A stretch of DNA of 64,000 nucleotides from Limnohabitans sp. 2KL-1 (GTDB lineage: Bacteria; Pseudomonadota; Gammaproteobacteria; Burkholderiales; Burkholderiaceae_C), in NCBI RefSeq assembly GCF_003063435.1, contig NZ_NESL01000006.1:1-64000 (forward strand), given 5' to 3'. The notes under the pieces were generated by a model, which made no database searches, was not told where the DNA came from, and saw nothing but the letters and a program-made list of their open reading frames with translations. The position numbers and the translations under genes are program-made. This document shows, one piece after another, positions 45,187 through 54,423 of this stretch (positions are counted from its first letter, which is position 1; the number at the start of each line of letters is the position of its first letter).

Positions 45187-45319
45187 GTGGCTTGAAATTG
45201 TGGCACGATTTGCAACCCAATTGACGCCACAAGACACGCAAACGGGCCTAAGCTGGCAGGCATTGCACATTCGATGCGCCCTAGGACCGGGTCCGACGGG
45301 CCACAGCCAAGGAAGACAC

Positions 45320-46927
45320 ATGACTGTTTTGCACTCCCAACTGAACCCGCGTTCAGCTGATTTTCAGTCCAACGCCTCCGCCATGCGTGGCTTGGTCGAT
45401 GACCTGCGCATCCACCTGGAGCGCGTGGCCCAAGGCGGTGGCGAAGGCCCCCGCGCCAAGCACACCGCCCGGGGCAAGCTGCTGCCGCGTGACCGCGTGC
45501 AAATGCTGCTCGACCCCGGCACGCCTTTCCTCGAAGTTGCACCGCTGGCTGCGCTCAACATGTACAACAACGACGCGCCCAGCGCGGGCGTGATCGTGGG
45601 CATTGGCCGCGTGAGCGGGGTGGACTGCATGATCGTCTGCAACGACGCCACGGTGAAGGGCGGCACCTATTACCCGATGACGGTGAAAAAGCATTTGCGT
45701 GCCCAAGAGATCGCACAGCAAAACCGCCTGCCCTGCATTTATCTGGTGGACTCGGGCGGTGCCAACTTGCCCAACCAAGACGAGGTCTTCCCCGACCGCG
45801 ACCACTTTGGCCGCATCTTCTTCAACCAGGCCAACATGAGTGCTTTGGGCATTGCCCAGATCGCGGTGGTCATGGGCAGTTGCACAGCAGGCGGCGCTTA
45901 TGTGCCCGCCATGAGCGACGAGACGATCATTGTCAAGAACCAGGGCACCATCTTTTTGGGTGGCCCGCCCTTGGTCAAGGCCGCCACGGGCGAAGTGGTT
46001 ACCGCCGAAGATTTGGGCGGTGGCGACGTGCACACCCGTCTCTCCGGTGTGGCCGATCATCTGGCGCAAAACGATGTGCACGCGTTGGCATTGGCCCGTC
46101 AGGCCGTCAACAATTTGAATGCGCAAAAGGCCCCGAACATCGCCACGCACGCGCCCGTGCCACCCCAGTTCGACGCGCAAGAGCTGTATGGCGTGATCCC
46201 GACCGACACTCGCAAACCTTTTGATGTGCGCGAAATCATCGCCCGCATCGTCGATGGCTCCGAGTTCGACGAATTCAAATCGCGCTTTGGCACCACCTTG
46301 ATTTGCGGCTTTGCCCGCATCGAAGGCATGCCGGTGGGCATCATCGCCAACAACGGCATCTTGTTCAGCGAGTCGGCTTTGAAGGGGGCGCACTTCATCG
46401 AGTTGTGCTGTCAGCGCAAGATCCCGCTGGTCTTCTTGCAAAACATCACGGGCTTCATGGTCGGCCGCAAATACGAAAACGAAGGCATTGCCCGCAACGG
46501 CGCGAAGATGGTCACGGCCGTGGCCACGGCCGCTGTGCCCAAGTTCACCATCATCATTGGCGGCAGCTTTGGCGCGGGCAACTACGGCATGTGCGGCCGC
46601 GCCTACAGCCCCCGCTTCTTGTGGATGTGGCCCAACGCACGCATCAGCGTCATGGGCGGCGAGCAGGCGGCCAGCGTCTTGGCCACGGTCAAGCGCGACG
46701 GCATTGAAGGCAAGGGCGGCCAGTGGAGCATGGAAGAAGAAGAAGCTTTCAAAGCGCCGATCAAGCAGCAATACGAAGATCAGGGCCACCCTTATTACGC
46801 CACCGCCCGCATCTGGGACGACGGCGTGATCGACCCGGCCGACACGCGTCGTGTGCTGGCGCTGGGCCTGAGCGCTTCGCTGAATGCCCCGATTCCCGAG
46901 ACGAAATTTGGACTTTTCCGCATGTGA
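45320..46927 (+). CDS. liuB: 3-Methylcrotonyl-CoA carboxylase, carboxyltransferase subunit
   Basis: 535 residues, the family length. It starts [17 protein letters not shown] and has the two carboxyltransferase halves: acyl-CoA binding around [20 protein letters not shown] and the carboxybiotin side around [20 protein letters not shown] and [19 protein letters not shown]. With LiuD it carboxylates 3-methylcrotonyl-CoA to 3-methylglutaconyl-CoA. GGAAG precedes ATG. In relatives liuC and liuD follow directly; here vapBC and a dinB-like gene come first. Confidence 0.95.
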   Translation: MTVLHSQLNPRSADFQSNASAMRGLVDDLRIHLERVAQGGGEGPRAKHTARGKLLPRDRVQMLLDPGTPFLEVAPLAALNMYNNDAPSAGVIVGIGRVSGVDCMIVCNDATVKGGTYYPMTVKKHLRAQEIAQQNRLPCIYLVDSGGANLPNQDEVFPDRDHFGRIFFNQANMSALGIAQIAVVMGSCTAGGAYVPAMSDETIIVKNQGTIFLGGPPLVKAATGEVVTAEDLGGGDVHTRLSGVADHLAQNDVHALALARQAVNNLNAQKAPNIATHAPVPPQFDAQELYGVIPTDTRKPFDVREIIARIVDGSEFDEFKSRFGTTLICGFARIEGMPVGIIANNGILFSESALKGAHFIELCCQRKIPLVFLQNITGFMVGRKYENEGIARNGAKMVTAVATAAVPKFTIIIGGSFGAGNYGMCGRAYSPRFLWMWPNARISVMGGEQAASVLATVKRDGIEGKGGQWSMEEEEAFKAPIKQQYEDQGHPYYATARIWDDGVIDPADTRRVLALGLSASLNAPIPETKFGLFRM

Positions 46928-46955
46928 TGTGTATGGTTTTGTAAAATCATACACA
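46928..46955. promoter_or_regulatory. Probable VapB operator
   Basis: An imperfect 28-bp palindrome with perfect 8-bp ends (TGTGTATG and CATACACA) begins right after the liuB stop and ends 16 bp before vapB. The AT-rich centre (GTTTTGTAAAAT) also pairs in part. Antitoxins of this class bind such palindromes over their own promoter. Confidence 0.75.
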
Positions 46956-46971
46956 TTCAGAAGGTTTCCAA

Positions 46972-47292
46972 ATGCGCACCAACATCGTGATCGACGACAA
47001 GCTCATGGCCGACGTCATGGCTTCGGGGGATTTCAAGACAAAGAGGGAAGCGGTCGAAGAGGGCTTGCGACTGCTCAAGCGCAAGAAGGCTTATGCAGCG
47101 TTGTTGGCCGCGCGTGGCACTTTGTTTTGGGACGACTCCGACGAAGCCTGGGCCAAGGCGCGCGAAGAGCGGCAACTTGCAGAGACCGTGCAAGAACCTG
47201 TTGCAACTTATGCGGTCAAACCCGCCGTTGAAGTTCGAAAACCCCAAGCAGGCGCTGAAGCCAAGCGGCGTGGGAAAGGCAAGTCAACATGA
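46972..47292 (+). CDS. vapB: VapB-family antitoxin
   Basis: 106 residues. A ribbon-helix-helix DNA-binding unit fills residues 1-45 (MRTNIVIDDKLMADVMASGD, then FKTKREAVEEGLRLLKRKK). The C-terminal part is longer than in most VapB proteins. It contains GTLFWDDSDEAWAKAREER, a plausible toxin-covering segment, then a basic tail. Its TGA overlaps the vapC ATG (ATGA). AGAAGG lies before ATG. Confidence 0.88.
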   Translation: MRTNIVIDDKLMADVMASGDFKTKREAVEEGLRLLKRKKAYAALLAARGTLFWDDSDEAWAKAREERQLAETVQEPVATYAVKPAVEVRKPQAGAEAKRRGKGKST

Positions 47293-47696
47293 TTTTGCTG
47301 GACGCCAGCGTACTGATCGATCACTTTCGAGGCACGATCAACCCACAGACCCAACAGTTAAAGCGCTGGCTCACAGGGGAAGATGGGCCGCCCGACATTG
47401 GCGTAGCCGATCTGGTTATTTTTGAAGTGGTACGAGGCTTCTCCACAGCCAGTGCCCAGGCCCGGGCGCGGGACCTCCTGCTGGACTTGGAGGTGGTGGA
47501 AATTGGTGGCCTCGACAACGCCCTGCAGGCGGCCACACTCTATCAACGGTTGCGCCAATCTGGCCGCACCGTGCACAGCCCCATCGACGTGCTGCTGGCC
47601 AGTTACTGCATGACCCACGGCCACACGCTGCTGCACCGCGACGCAGATTTTGAATCACTCAAAACCTTGGGAGGGCTGGATACATGGCCACACTGA
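47289..47696 (+). CDS. vapC: VapC-family PIN-domain toxin
   Basis: 135 residues. The PIN nuclease acidic residues are visible: Asp5 (ILLDASVLIDHFRG), Glu in VIFEVVRGF, Asp in SPIDVLLASYC and the final Asp pair in LLHRDADFE. VapC toxins cleave tRNA or rRNA and are neutralised by VapB. The gene overlaps vapB by 4 bp and the next gene by 13 bp. All expected catalytic residues are intact. Confidence 0.9.
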   Translation: MILLDASVLIDHFRGTINPQTQQLKRWLTGEDGPPDIGVADLVIFEVVRGFSTASAQARARDLLLDLEVVEIGGLDNALQAATLYQRLRQSGRTVHSPIDVLLASYCMTHGHTLLHRDADFESLKTLGGLDTWPH

Positions 47697-48223
47697 GCAC
47701 GTCATCCAGCCCCTGGCATGTCCACTTTTTGCAACTGGCCCGCTACAACCGCTGGGCCACGGGCCGTTTGTTGGACGCGGTGGCGGTCTTGCCCGAGACC
47801 GACTACCGGCGCGATGTAGGCCTGTTTTTCAAAAGCCTCCATGGAACGCTCAACCACTTGCTCGTTGGCGAGCACATGCTGTGGTATCCGCGTTTTGCCA
47901 GAGGCGTGTTACCGGTGTTGGCCCTGGATGCCGAAATCGAGCCTGACCGTGAACGCTTGGCGCAGGCGCTCAAAGGCGGTGCAGTTAACTGGGTGCAACT
48001 GATTGGCACCTGGCCTGTCGAGCGTTTTGATGGCCAACTGAGCTACACCACCATGCGCGGTACGTCTGCCCATTTGCCATTTGCCGCCACGCTGGCGCAT
48101 GTGTTCAACCACGCCACCCACCACCGTGGCCAGATCACGGCGGCCCTGACCGCCATGGGCCAGCCTTGCCCGGAGCTGGACATGGTGTATTTCCTTCAGA
48201 CAGAACAGGCCCCCCAAGCATGA
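47684..48223 (+). CDS. DinB-family four-helix protein
   Basis: 179 residues. His residues of the DinB metal site are visible in LHGTLNHLLVGEHMLW and VFNHATHHRGQITAAL. The family are four-helix-bundle, metal-binding proteins, some of them thiol transferases; the role here is unknown. It starts inside the vapC 3' end and its stop overlaps the liuC start (ATGA). Confidence 0.88.
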   Translation: MATLSTSSSPWHVHFLQLARYNRWATGRLLDAVAVLPETDYRRDVGLFFKSLHGTLNHLLVGEHMLWYPRFARGVLPVLALDAEIEPDRERLAQALKGGAVNWVQLIGTWPVERFDGQLSYTTMRGTSAHLPFAATLAHVFNHATHHRGQITAALTAMGQPCPELDMVYFLQTEQAPQA

Positions 48224-49002
48224 GCAAAGCCCTGAACATCTCCACCCAAGGTGGCGTGCAAACCATCACGCTGTCGCGCCCCGATGTGCGCAACGCCTTC
48301 AACGACGAGGTCATTGCCGAGCTGAAAAACGCTTTTCTGGCGGTGGCTCAAGACAGCGCCGTGCGCTGCGTGGTGTTGGCCGCCGAGGGCCCGGCTTTTT
48401 GCGCAGGCGCAGACCTCAACTGGATGCGCCGCATGGCCGACTACACCCGGGCCGAGAACCTGGCCGATGCGGGCGAGCTGGCTGCCATGCTGCGCGCCAT
48501 CTACGAGTGCCCTCAGCCGACCATCGCCCGCGTGCAGGGCGATGTGTATGCGGGTGGCATGGGTTTGGTGGCGGCGTGCGACATGGCGGTGAGTGTGGAT
48601 GCAGCGAATTACTGCCTGAGCGAAGTCAAGCTGGGCCTGATTCCGGCGACCATCAGCCCCTATGTGATCCGCGCCATGGGCGCACGCGCAGCGCACCGCT
48701 ACTTTTTGACGGCCGAGCGCTTTGGCGCGGCCGAGGCGCACCGCATTGGCCTGGTGCACGAGGTGGTCAGCGCCGATGCGTTGGACGCGAAAGTGGCCGA
48801 GTTGACGCAAGCGCTGGTGAACGCTAGCCCCCACGCTGTGCGTGCCTGCAAGAAGCTGGTGCAGGACGTGGCCGAACGCGAGATCAACGACGCGTTGGTG
48901 GCGCAGACGGTGGCGGGTATCGCCGACATCCGTTCAAGTGTAGAGGGCAAAGAAGGCGTGCAGTCTTTCTTGCAAAAACGCAAACCTAATTGGTTGGGCT
49001 AA
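48220..49002 (+). CDS. liuC: Methylglutaconyl-CoA hydratase
   Basis: 260 residues of the crotonase family. The oxyanion-hole segments are GPAFCAGADLNWMRRMAD and DVYAGGMGLVAACDMAV. Length, the NWMRRM segment and position between liuB and liuD fit LiuC, which hydrates 3-methylglutaconyl-CoA to HMG-CoA. I chose ATG 48220, overlapping the dinB-like stop by 4 bp; an earlier in-frame start lies inside that gene. LiuD starts 9 bp after its stop. Confidence 0.9.
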   Translation: MSKALNISTQGGVQTITLSRPDVRNAFNDEVIAELKNAFLAVAQDSAVRCVVLAAEGPAFCAGADLNWMRRMADYTRAENLADAGELAAMLRAIYECPQPTIARVQGDVYAGGMGLVAACDMAVSVDAANYCLSEVKLGLIPATISPYVIRAMGARAAHRYFLTAERFGAAEAHRIGLVHEVVSADALDAKVAELTQALVNASPHAVRACKKLVQDVAEREINDALVAQTVAGIADIRSSVEGKEGVQSFLQKRKPNWLG

Positions 49003-49011
49003 GGAAAAAAC

Positions 49012-51024
49012 ATGTTCAAAAAAATACTGATCGCCAACCGTGGCGAAATCGCCTGCCGCGTCGCGGCCACTGCCCGCCGGATGGGCATCCAAACCGTGGC
49101 TGTCTATTCAGACGCCGACGCTGGGGCCAAGCATGTGCAAGCCTGCGACGAAGCGGTGCATGTGGGCGGCAGCGCCCCCAAGGACAGCTACCTGCAGTGG
49201 CAGCGCATTCTGGACGCCGCCAAAGCCACGGGGGCCGAAGCCGTGCACCCCGGTTACGGTTTTTTGAGCGAGAACGAAGACTTCGCCAAGGCTTGCGCCG
49301 CAGCCGGTCTGGTGTTCATTGGTCCGCCCGCTTCGGCCATTTTGGCGATGGGTTTGAAAGCCGAGTCCAAGCGATTGATGGAGTCGGCCGGTGTGCCGCT
49401 GGTGCCCGGTTACCACGGGGCCGACCAAGACCCGGCGCTCTTGCAACGTGAGGCCGATCGCATCGGTTACCCAGCCCTGATCAAGGCCAGTGCGGGCGGT
49501 GGCGGCAAAGGCATGCGCGTGGTCGAAAATTCTGACGACTTCGCCGCAGCGCTGGCGAGCTGCAAGCGCGAAGCCATCAACAGCTTTGGCAGCGATGCGG
49601 TGCTGATTGAAAAGTACGTGCAGCGCCCGCGCCATATTGAGATCCAGGTGTTTGGCGACACGCAGGGCAACTGTGCGTATTTGTTCGAACGCGATTGCTC
49701 GGTGCAGCGCCGCCACCAAAAGGTGCTGGAAGAAGCCCCAGCCCCCGGCATGACCGAAGCCCTGCGCGCGCAAATGGGTGCAGCTGCTGTGGCCGCAGCC
49801 AAGGCGGTGAACTATGTGGGTGCAGGCACGGTGGAATTCATCGTCGAGCAAACCGCGTACGACCAGCCCGAGTCGATGAAGTTCTTTTTCATGGAGATGA
49901 ACACGCGCTTGCAGGTGGAGCATCCCGTGACCGAAGCCATCACTGGGCTGGACTTGGTGGAATGGCAACTGCGTGTGGCCAGTGGCGAGCCATTGCCCTT
50001 GCAGCAAAGTGAAATCCGCATGACGGGCCACGCCATCGAGGCGCGCATTTGCGCCGAAAACCCGGACAACAACTTTTTGCCCGCCACGGGCACGCTGCAG
50101 GTGTACCGCAAGCCGCAAGCCAGCAGCTTCGAACGTGACACGATCCGCATCGACGACGGCGTGCGCGAGGGCGACACCATCAGCCCGTTTTACGATTCGA
50201 TGGTGGCCAAGCTGATCGTGCACGGCGATACCCGCGAGCAAGCACTGGCCCGCCTTGATGTTGCGCTGGCCCAGACTCACATCGTGGGCCTGAACACCAA
50301 CGTGCAGTTCTTGCGCCATGTGGTGCGCAGCGAGGCGTTTGCCACCGCCAAGCTCGACACCGCGCTCATCCAGCGCGAAGCCGCCGTCCTCTTCAAACAA
50401 GAAACCGTGGGCCTGCCCGCTGCCGTGGCTGCGGTGGTGGCGCACACATTGCACGCTGAAAAAGCCTTGCAGGGCGCAGACCCCTTCAGCCGCCGCGATG
50501 GCTGGCAGTCGCACGGCCTGGCGCAGCGTCGCTTTGAATTTGTCTGGCAAGACCAGCCGCGCTCGGCCCGTCTGAACTATTTGCATGACGGCGCTTTGAG
50601 CCTGTCGATGGAAGGCGATGACGCCAGCGCTGGCGTGCTGACATTTGCCGCCGATGGCGCTGGCCTGTGGGTGCAGTGGGGTAGCGCCCCACGCCGCTTC
50701 AGTCAGCTCGACTGGCAAGGCGAAACCGCGCACCTCTTCACGCCCCAAGGCGCAACCCGCATCACCGTGCTCGACCCGCTGGCGCACGCCGGAGAAGCCG
50801 CGCAAGAAGGCGGTCGCCTCACGGCCCCTATGCCCGGCAAGGTGGTGTCCTTTGCCGTGAAGGCCGGAGACAAAGTCAAAGCGGGTCAGCCGCTGGCGGT
50901 GATGGAGGCCATGAAGATGGAGCACACCATCAGTGCTCCGCAAGACGGCACGGTGGCCGAGCTGCTGTACGCACCCGGCGATCAGGTCACCGAGGGCGCG
51001 GAGCTGCTCAAGCTGACTGCGTGA
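49012..51024 (+). CDS. liuD: 3-Methylcrotonyl-CoA carboxylase, biotin-carrying subunit
   Basis: 670 residues. An N-terminal biotin carboxylase (FKKILIANRGEIACRVAAT; ATP loop KASAGGGGKGMRVV; EMNTRLQVEHPVTE) is followed by a linker domain. The C-terminal biotinyl domain carries Lys635 in VMEAMKMEH. It carboxylates its biotin with ATP and bicarbonate and passes the group to LiuB. AAGGAAAAAAC precedes ATG. Confidence 0.95.
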   Translation: MFKKILIANRGEIACRVAATARRMGIQTVAVYSDADAGAKHVQACDEAVHVGGSAPKDSYLQWQRILDAAKATGAEAVHPGYGFLSENEDFAKACAAAGLVFIGPPASAILAMGLKAESKRLMESAGVPLVPGYHGADQDPALLQREADRIGYPALIKASAGGGGKGMRVVENSDDFAAALASCKREAINSFGSDAVLIEKYVQRPRHIEIQVFGDTQGNCAYLFERDCSVQRRHQKVLEEAPAPGMTEALRAQMGAAAVAAAKAVNYVGAGTVEFIVEQTAYDQPESMKFFFMEMNTRLQVEHPVTEAITGLDLVEWQLRVASGEPLPLQQSEIRMTGHAIEARICAENPDNNFLPATGTLQVYRKPQASSFERDTIRIDDGVREGDTISPFYDSMVAKLIVHGDTREQALARLDVALAQTHIVGLNTNVQFLRHVVRSEAFATAKLDTALIQREAAVLFKQETVGLPAAVAAVVAHTLHAEKALQGADPFSRRDGWQSHGLAQRRFEFVWQDQPRSARLNYLHDGALSLSMEGDDASAGVLTFAADGAGLWVQWGSAPRRFSQLDWQGETAHLFTPQGATRITVLDPLAHAGEAAQEGGRLTAPMPGKVVSFAVKAGDKVKAGQPLAVMEAMKMEHTISAPQDGTVAELLYAPGDQVTEGAELLKLTA

Positions 51025-51047
51025 TGGGCCGAGGTGTTACCCCAGCG

Positions 51048-51076
51048 GTCATCGCGAGCGCAGCGTGGCGATCCAG
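51048..51076 (+). repeat. GTCATTGCGAGCG-type intergenic repeat, copy 2
   Basis: Reads GTCATCGCGAGCGCAGCGTG followed by GCGATCCAG. It precedes the REP pair by 12 bp, in the same relative order as the repeat at 37264 (which is inverted together with its REP pair). Confidence 0.7.
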
Positions 51077-51088
51077 TTGATTCGATCG

Positions 51089-51160
51089 CTGTAGGTCGGA
51101 GCTTCAGCTCCGACATGGTGCACCGCGAACCGCATGTCGGGGCTGAAGCCGCCGACCTCC
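51089..51160. repeat. REP-like inverted hairpin pair, copy 3
   Basis: Unit one contains CTGTAGGTCGG and the perfect stem GTCGGAGCT-TC-AGCTCCGAC, identical to copy 1. Unit two, inverted (51134-51160), contains GGCTTCAGCCCCGACAT on the minus strand. It fills the liuD-ghrA gap. Confidence 0.85.
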
Positions 51161-51214
51161 TGGATGACAACCTGGGTGACACGCCGGGTATCCCTCTGCT
51201 GACAAAATCCGAGC

Positions 51215-52135
51215 ATGAACATCACGATCTGTTTTGATAAGTTGCCGCCCGAGCCTTGGGTGCAGGGCTTGCAGCAAGCCTTCCCGCAGGCCAGTGTGTC
51301 TGCCTGGGCACCCGGTGCGCCCGTGGCCGACCACGCCATTGTCTGGGCCCCTCCTCAGCAGTTCATCGACGAACAGCGCGGCCTGAAAGCCCTGTTCAAC
51401 ATCGGCGCAGGCGTGGACGCCTTGCTGCAGCTGAAATTGCCGCCAAGCCTCAAGGTGGTGCGCCTGGACGACGCGGGCATGTCGGTGCAGATGGCCGAAT
51501 ACGTGTGCCATGCGGTGATCCGGCACTTCCGAGAGTTCGATGGTTACGACGCCGACACCCAAACGGGCAAATGGTCGTACCGCAAGCCGCGCAGCAGGGC
51601 CGACTTTGCGGTGGGCGTGATGGGCCTGGGTGTGTTGGGCGAGCGCGTGGCCAAAGCGCTACAGGTGTTTGACTTTCCGGTCAACGGCTACAGCCGCAGC
51701 GCCAAAAACCTGCCTGGCATCCGCTGCTTCAGCGGGGCGCAGGGCTTGCCAGAATTCCTGGCCGCCACACGCGTGCTGGTCAACCTGATGCCGCTCACGC
51801 CCGAGACCGAAAACATCCTCAACCAGTCCACCCTGTCGCAGCTGCAAAAGGGTGGTTACGTCATCAACGTGGCCCGGGGGAGGCATCTGGTTGAAGAAGA
51901 CCTGATTACCCTGATCGACAGCGGTCATCTGTCCGGGGCTACGCTCGATGTGTTCCGCACCGAGCCACTGCCTGCTGAGCACCCGTTTTGGCGTCACCCC
52001 CAAATCATCGTCACGCCCCATACCTCGGCCCGCACCCTGCGCGAAGAAAGCATCACTCAAATCGTGGGCAAAATCCAGGCCTTGCAGCGCGGCGAAGCCA
52101 TCAACGGTGTCGTCGACCCCCAACGCGGTTATTGA
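51215..52135 (+). CDS. ghrA: Glyoxylate/hydroxypyruvate reductase A
   Basis: 306 residues of the D-2-hydroxyacid dehydrogenase family. The NAD(P) loop is GVMGLGVLGERVAKAL near residue 135. Catalytic Arg lies in NVARGRHLVEEDL, Glu in FRTEPLPAEHPFW and His in VTPHTSARTL. It reduces glyoxylate or hydroxypyruvate. It is placed between liuD and HMG-CoA lyase although it has no known part in leucine breakdown; HMG-CoA lyase starts 17 bp later. Confidence 0.9.
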   Translation: MNITICFDKLPPEPWVQGLQQAFPQASVSAWAPGAPVADHAIVWAPPQQFIDEQRGLKALFNIGAGVDALLQLKLPPSLKVVRLDDAGMSVQMAEYVCHAVIRHFREFDGYDADTQTGKWSYRKPRSRADFAVGVMGLGVLGERVAKALQVFDFPVNGYSRSAKNLPGIRCFSGAQGLPEFLAATRVLVNLMPLTPETENILNQSTLSQLQKGGYVINVARGRHLVEEDLITLIDSGHLSGATLDVFRTEPLPAEHPFWRHPQIIVTPHTSARTLREESITQIVGKIQALQRGEAINGVVDPQRGY

Positions 52136-52152
52136 GCAGAAAGATAAACACC

Positions 52153-53061
52153 ATGGCCCTTCCTTTACGCGTTCAGCTCATCGACGTCGGCCCCCGCGAC
52201 GGTCTGCAAAACGAAAAACAACCGGTGCCTGCGTCGGTCAAGATTGAACTGGTGCACCGCCTGCAAGCCGCAGGCCTGACCGAGATCGAGGTCACCAGTT
52301 TTGTTTCTCCGAAGTGGGTGCCGCAGATGGCCGACAACGCCGAGGTGATGGGCGGCATCACACGCCAAAACGGTGTGCGCTATTCGGTGCTCACGCCCAA
52401 CCTGCAAGGCTTTGAAGCCGCACGCCTGACGAAGCCCAACGAGATCGTCGTCTTTGGCGCGGCCAGCGAAGCCTTCAGCCAGAAGAACATCAACTGCTCC
52501 ATTGCCGAAAGCATCGAGCGCTTCGCCCCCGTGGTGCAGGCGGCACTGGCCGCAGGCATCGCGGTGCGGGGTGCCATGAGTTGCACGGTGGGCTGTCCTT
52601 ACGAGGGCGATGTGGCCCCCGAGCGCGTGGCGTATCTGGCGGGTCTGATGAAGCAAATCGGCGTGCAGCGCGTGGACGTGGCCGACACGATTGGCGTGGG
52701 CACGCCGCTCAAGGTGCAAAAGGCCATTGAGGCAACGCAGCAGCACTTCGATGTGGACCACATCTGCGGCCACTTTCATGACACCTACGGACAGGCCTTG
52801 TCCAACACGCTGACGGCACTGCAGATGGGCGTCTGGAATTTCCAGTCGTCTGTCGCGGGCTTGGGCGGTTGCCCTTATGCCAAGGGAGCCACAGGCAATG
52901 TGGCGACCGAAGACGTGGTCTACCTGCTGCACGGCATGGGCATTGAAACCGGCATCGATCTGGACAAGCTGATCGATGCAGGTGCGTTCATCAGCGATTT
53001 TCTGGGCCGCCCCTCCGGCTCGCGTGTGGCCCGGGCCATCCTCAACAAGCGGGCGGGCTGA
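52153..53061 (+). CDS. Hydroxymethylglutaryl-CoA lyase
   Basis: 302 residues. The N-terminal metal motif is LIDVGPRDGLQNEKQPV. Metal-binding HFHDTYGQAL and the signature loop with catalytic cysteine (GLGGCPYAKGATGNVATED) are intact. It cleaves HMG-CoA to acetoacetate and acetyl-CoA, the last step of leucine degradation. A longer in-frame opening from 51988 lies within ghrA and is not used. Confidence 0.94.
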   Translation: MALPLRVQLIDVGPRDGLQNEKQPVPASVKIELVHRLQAAGLTEIEVTSFVSPKWVPQMADNAEVMGGITRQNGVRYSVLTPNLQGFEAARLTKPNEIVVFGAASEAFSQKNINCSIAESIERFAPVVQAALAAGIAVRGAMSCTVGCPYEGDVAPERVAYLAGLMKQIGVQRVDVADTIGVGTPLKVQKAIEATQQHFDVDHICGHFHDTYGQALSNTLTALQMGVWNFQSSVAGLGGCPYAKGATGNVATEDVVYLLHGMGIETGIDLDKLIDAGAFISDFLGRPSGSRVARAILNKRAG

Positions 53062-53064
53062 ACC

Positions 53065-53586
53065 ATGTGCGGATCAGAACTCCATGCCTTGCCTGAGGGC
53101 GTTCAACGCGTGGCCCGTGTGTTGCAGGACGCTGCGCACCCACACGCCCCGGTCATGCTCGATGGTGCAGCCCGCACCGCGCAAGAAGCCGCCGATGGCT
53201 TGGGGGTGCAGCTGGGCCAGATTGCCAAGAGCGTGATCTTCAAGCGCAAGCAAGATGGCTTGGCCGTGCTGGTGGTGGCCTCGGGCGACCGTCGGGTGGA
53301 CGAGAAGAAAGTCTCTGCCCTGGTGGGCAAAATCGGCCGTGCCGATGCCGATTTCGTCAAAGCCCAAACGGGCTTCACGATCGGTGGCGTGTCACCCGTG
53401 GCGCACCTGAACCCGCCAGTGACCTTGCTCGATCAAGACCTGTGGCGCTTTGACGTGGTCTGGGCAGCGGCCGGGCATCCGCATGGCGTGTTCCAGTTGC
53501 AGCCCGAAGACCTCCAGCGCCTGACCGGCGCGCCGGTGGCCGATGTGGCCCAGGCAGAAGCCAGAACGGATGAGGTCACCGCATGA
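53065..53586 (+). CDS. YbaK/EbsC-family aminoacyl-tRNA deacylase-like protein
   Basis: 173 residues. The fold is that of the ProRS editing domain: TAQEAADGLGVQLGQIAKSV, KRKQDGLAVLVVASGDRRVD with a conserved Lys, and the GFTIGGVSPVAHL glycine-rich segment. Members hydrolyse mischarged Cys- or Ala-tRNA. The exact substrate is unknown. It starts 3 bp after the HMG-CoA lyase stop and overlaps the next gene by 4 bp. Confidence 0.88.
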   Translation: MCGSELHALPEGVQRVARVLQDAAHPHAPVMLDGAARTAQEAADGLGVQLGQIAKSVIFKRKQDGLAVLVVASGDRRVDEKKVSALVGKIGRADADFVKAQTGFTIGGVSPVAHLNPPVTLLDQDLWRFDVVWAAAGHPHGVFQLQPEDLQRLTGAPVADVAQAEARTDEVTA

Positions 53587-53819
53587 TGCGCCGCTTCCAG
53601 AAATTGGCCGAACGTGCGGCGCAGGTGCTGGCCGAAGCGGTTCCGCATGTGCCTTCGCCTTGCGTCTCGGTGTGCGTGATGCATCCGCAGACCGGCTTGT
53701 GCGAAGGTTGTTTGCGCACCCTGTCTGAAATCGGTGACTGGAGCCGTTTGCCGGACGATGCCAAGCGGCAGGTCTGGCAGCGCATTCAGGTGCGCCTGTC
53801 ATCGGTCTCGTCGAACTGA
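53583..53819 (+). CDS. DUF1289 small Cys-rich protein
   Basis: 78 residues. The domain has four cysteines in the pattern PCVSVCVMHPQTGLCEGCLR followed by TLSEIGDWSRL, typical of DUF1289. It is probably a small metal-binding protein; the role is unknown. Overlaps the YbaK-like gene (ATGATG) and is convergent with uspA. Confidence 0.88.
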   Translation: MMRRFQKLAERAAQVLAEAVPHVPSPCVSVCVMHPQTGLCEGCLRTLSEIGDWSRLPDDAKRQVWQRIQVRLSSVSSN

Positions 53820-53829
53820 TCCCGCCGCG

Positions 53830-54273
53830 TCAGTCGCTGCGCTCCACCACGATCAACACATTGCAGGGCGACTCTTCCACCAGCGACTTGGCGGTGGAGC
53901 CACTCCACCAGCGGCGCAGCAGGTTCTTTTCGTGCTTGTGGCCCACCACCAGCAAGTCCGCCGACACCTGCTCGGCGTGGCTGGTCAGCGCCTTGATGAC
54001 TTCGCCTTTGAGAACAGCCCCTTGTGCGGCAAAACCCATGGCTTTCAAGGTGGCCACGCCTTCATTCAGTTGCGCTGTCAACTGCTGCTCCATGGCCGCC
54101 GTGTTGGTCGAGGTGTAATAACCCATTTCCATCGATCCCACATCCAGGGGCGTGGGCACCACCGCCACCAAGGTCAGCTGGGGCTGCCCCCAATGCGCCA
54201 GTTCCCTGATTTCCAGCAGCGCTTTTTGCCCGCTGGCCGAGCCGTCGTAAGCCAAAATGATGTGCTTGTACAT
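53830..54273 (-). CDS. Universal stress protein (UspA family)
   Basis: 147 residues, minus strand, from the ATG with GGAGG just upstream. It begins MYKHIILAYDGSASGQKAL, with Asp10 at the nucleotide site. The ATP-binding motif is VVGHKHEKNLLRRWWSGSTA, ending NVLIVV. It is an ATP-binding UspA, usually induced in stress or stasis. The frame is open further upstream, but that opening is an artefact of the opposite-strand gene. Confidence 0.9.
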   Translation of the reverse strand: MYKHIILAYDGSASGQKALLEIRELAHWGQPQLTLVAVVPTPLDVGSMEMGYYTSTNTAAMEQQLTAQLNEGVATLKAMGFAAQGAVLKGEVIKALTSHAEQVSADLLVVGHKHEKNLLRRWWSGSTAKSLVEESPCNVLIVVERSD

Positions 54274-54423
54274 GGAGCCTCCTTGTGTGACGGGCCCGCT
54301 GGCCTGGGTGTCATGGACTGCGCCTGAAAGAACAGGCTTGCTGGAAATTTTACGGACAAGCCCGATCCCGCAAGTCAGTGTTGACCCTATAGACTGTGTA
54401 CCGTCACGCACCGAACCCAAGCC

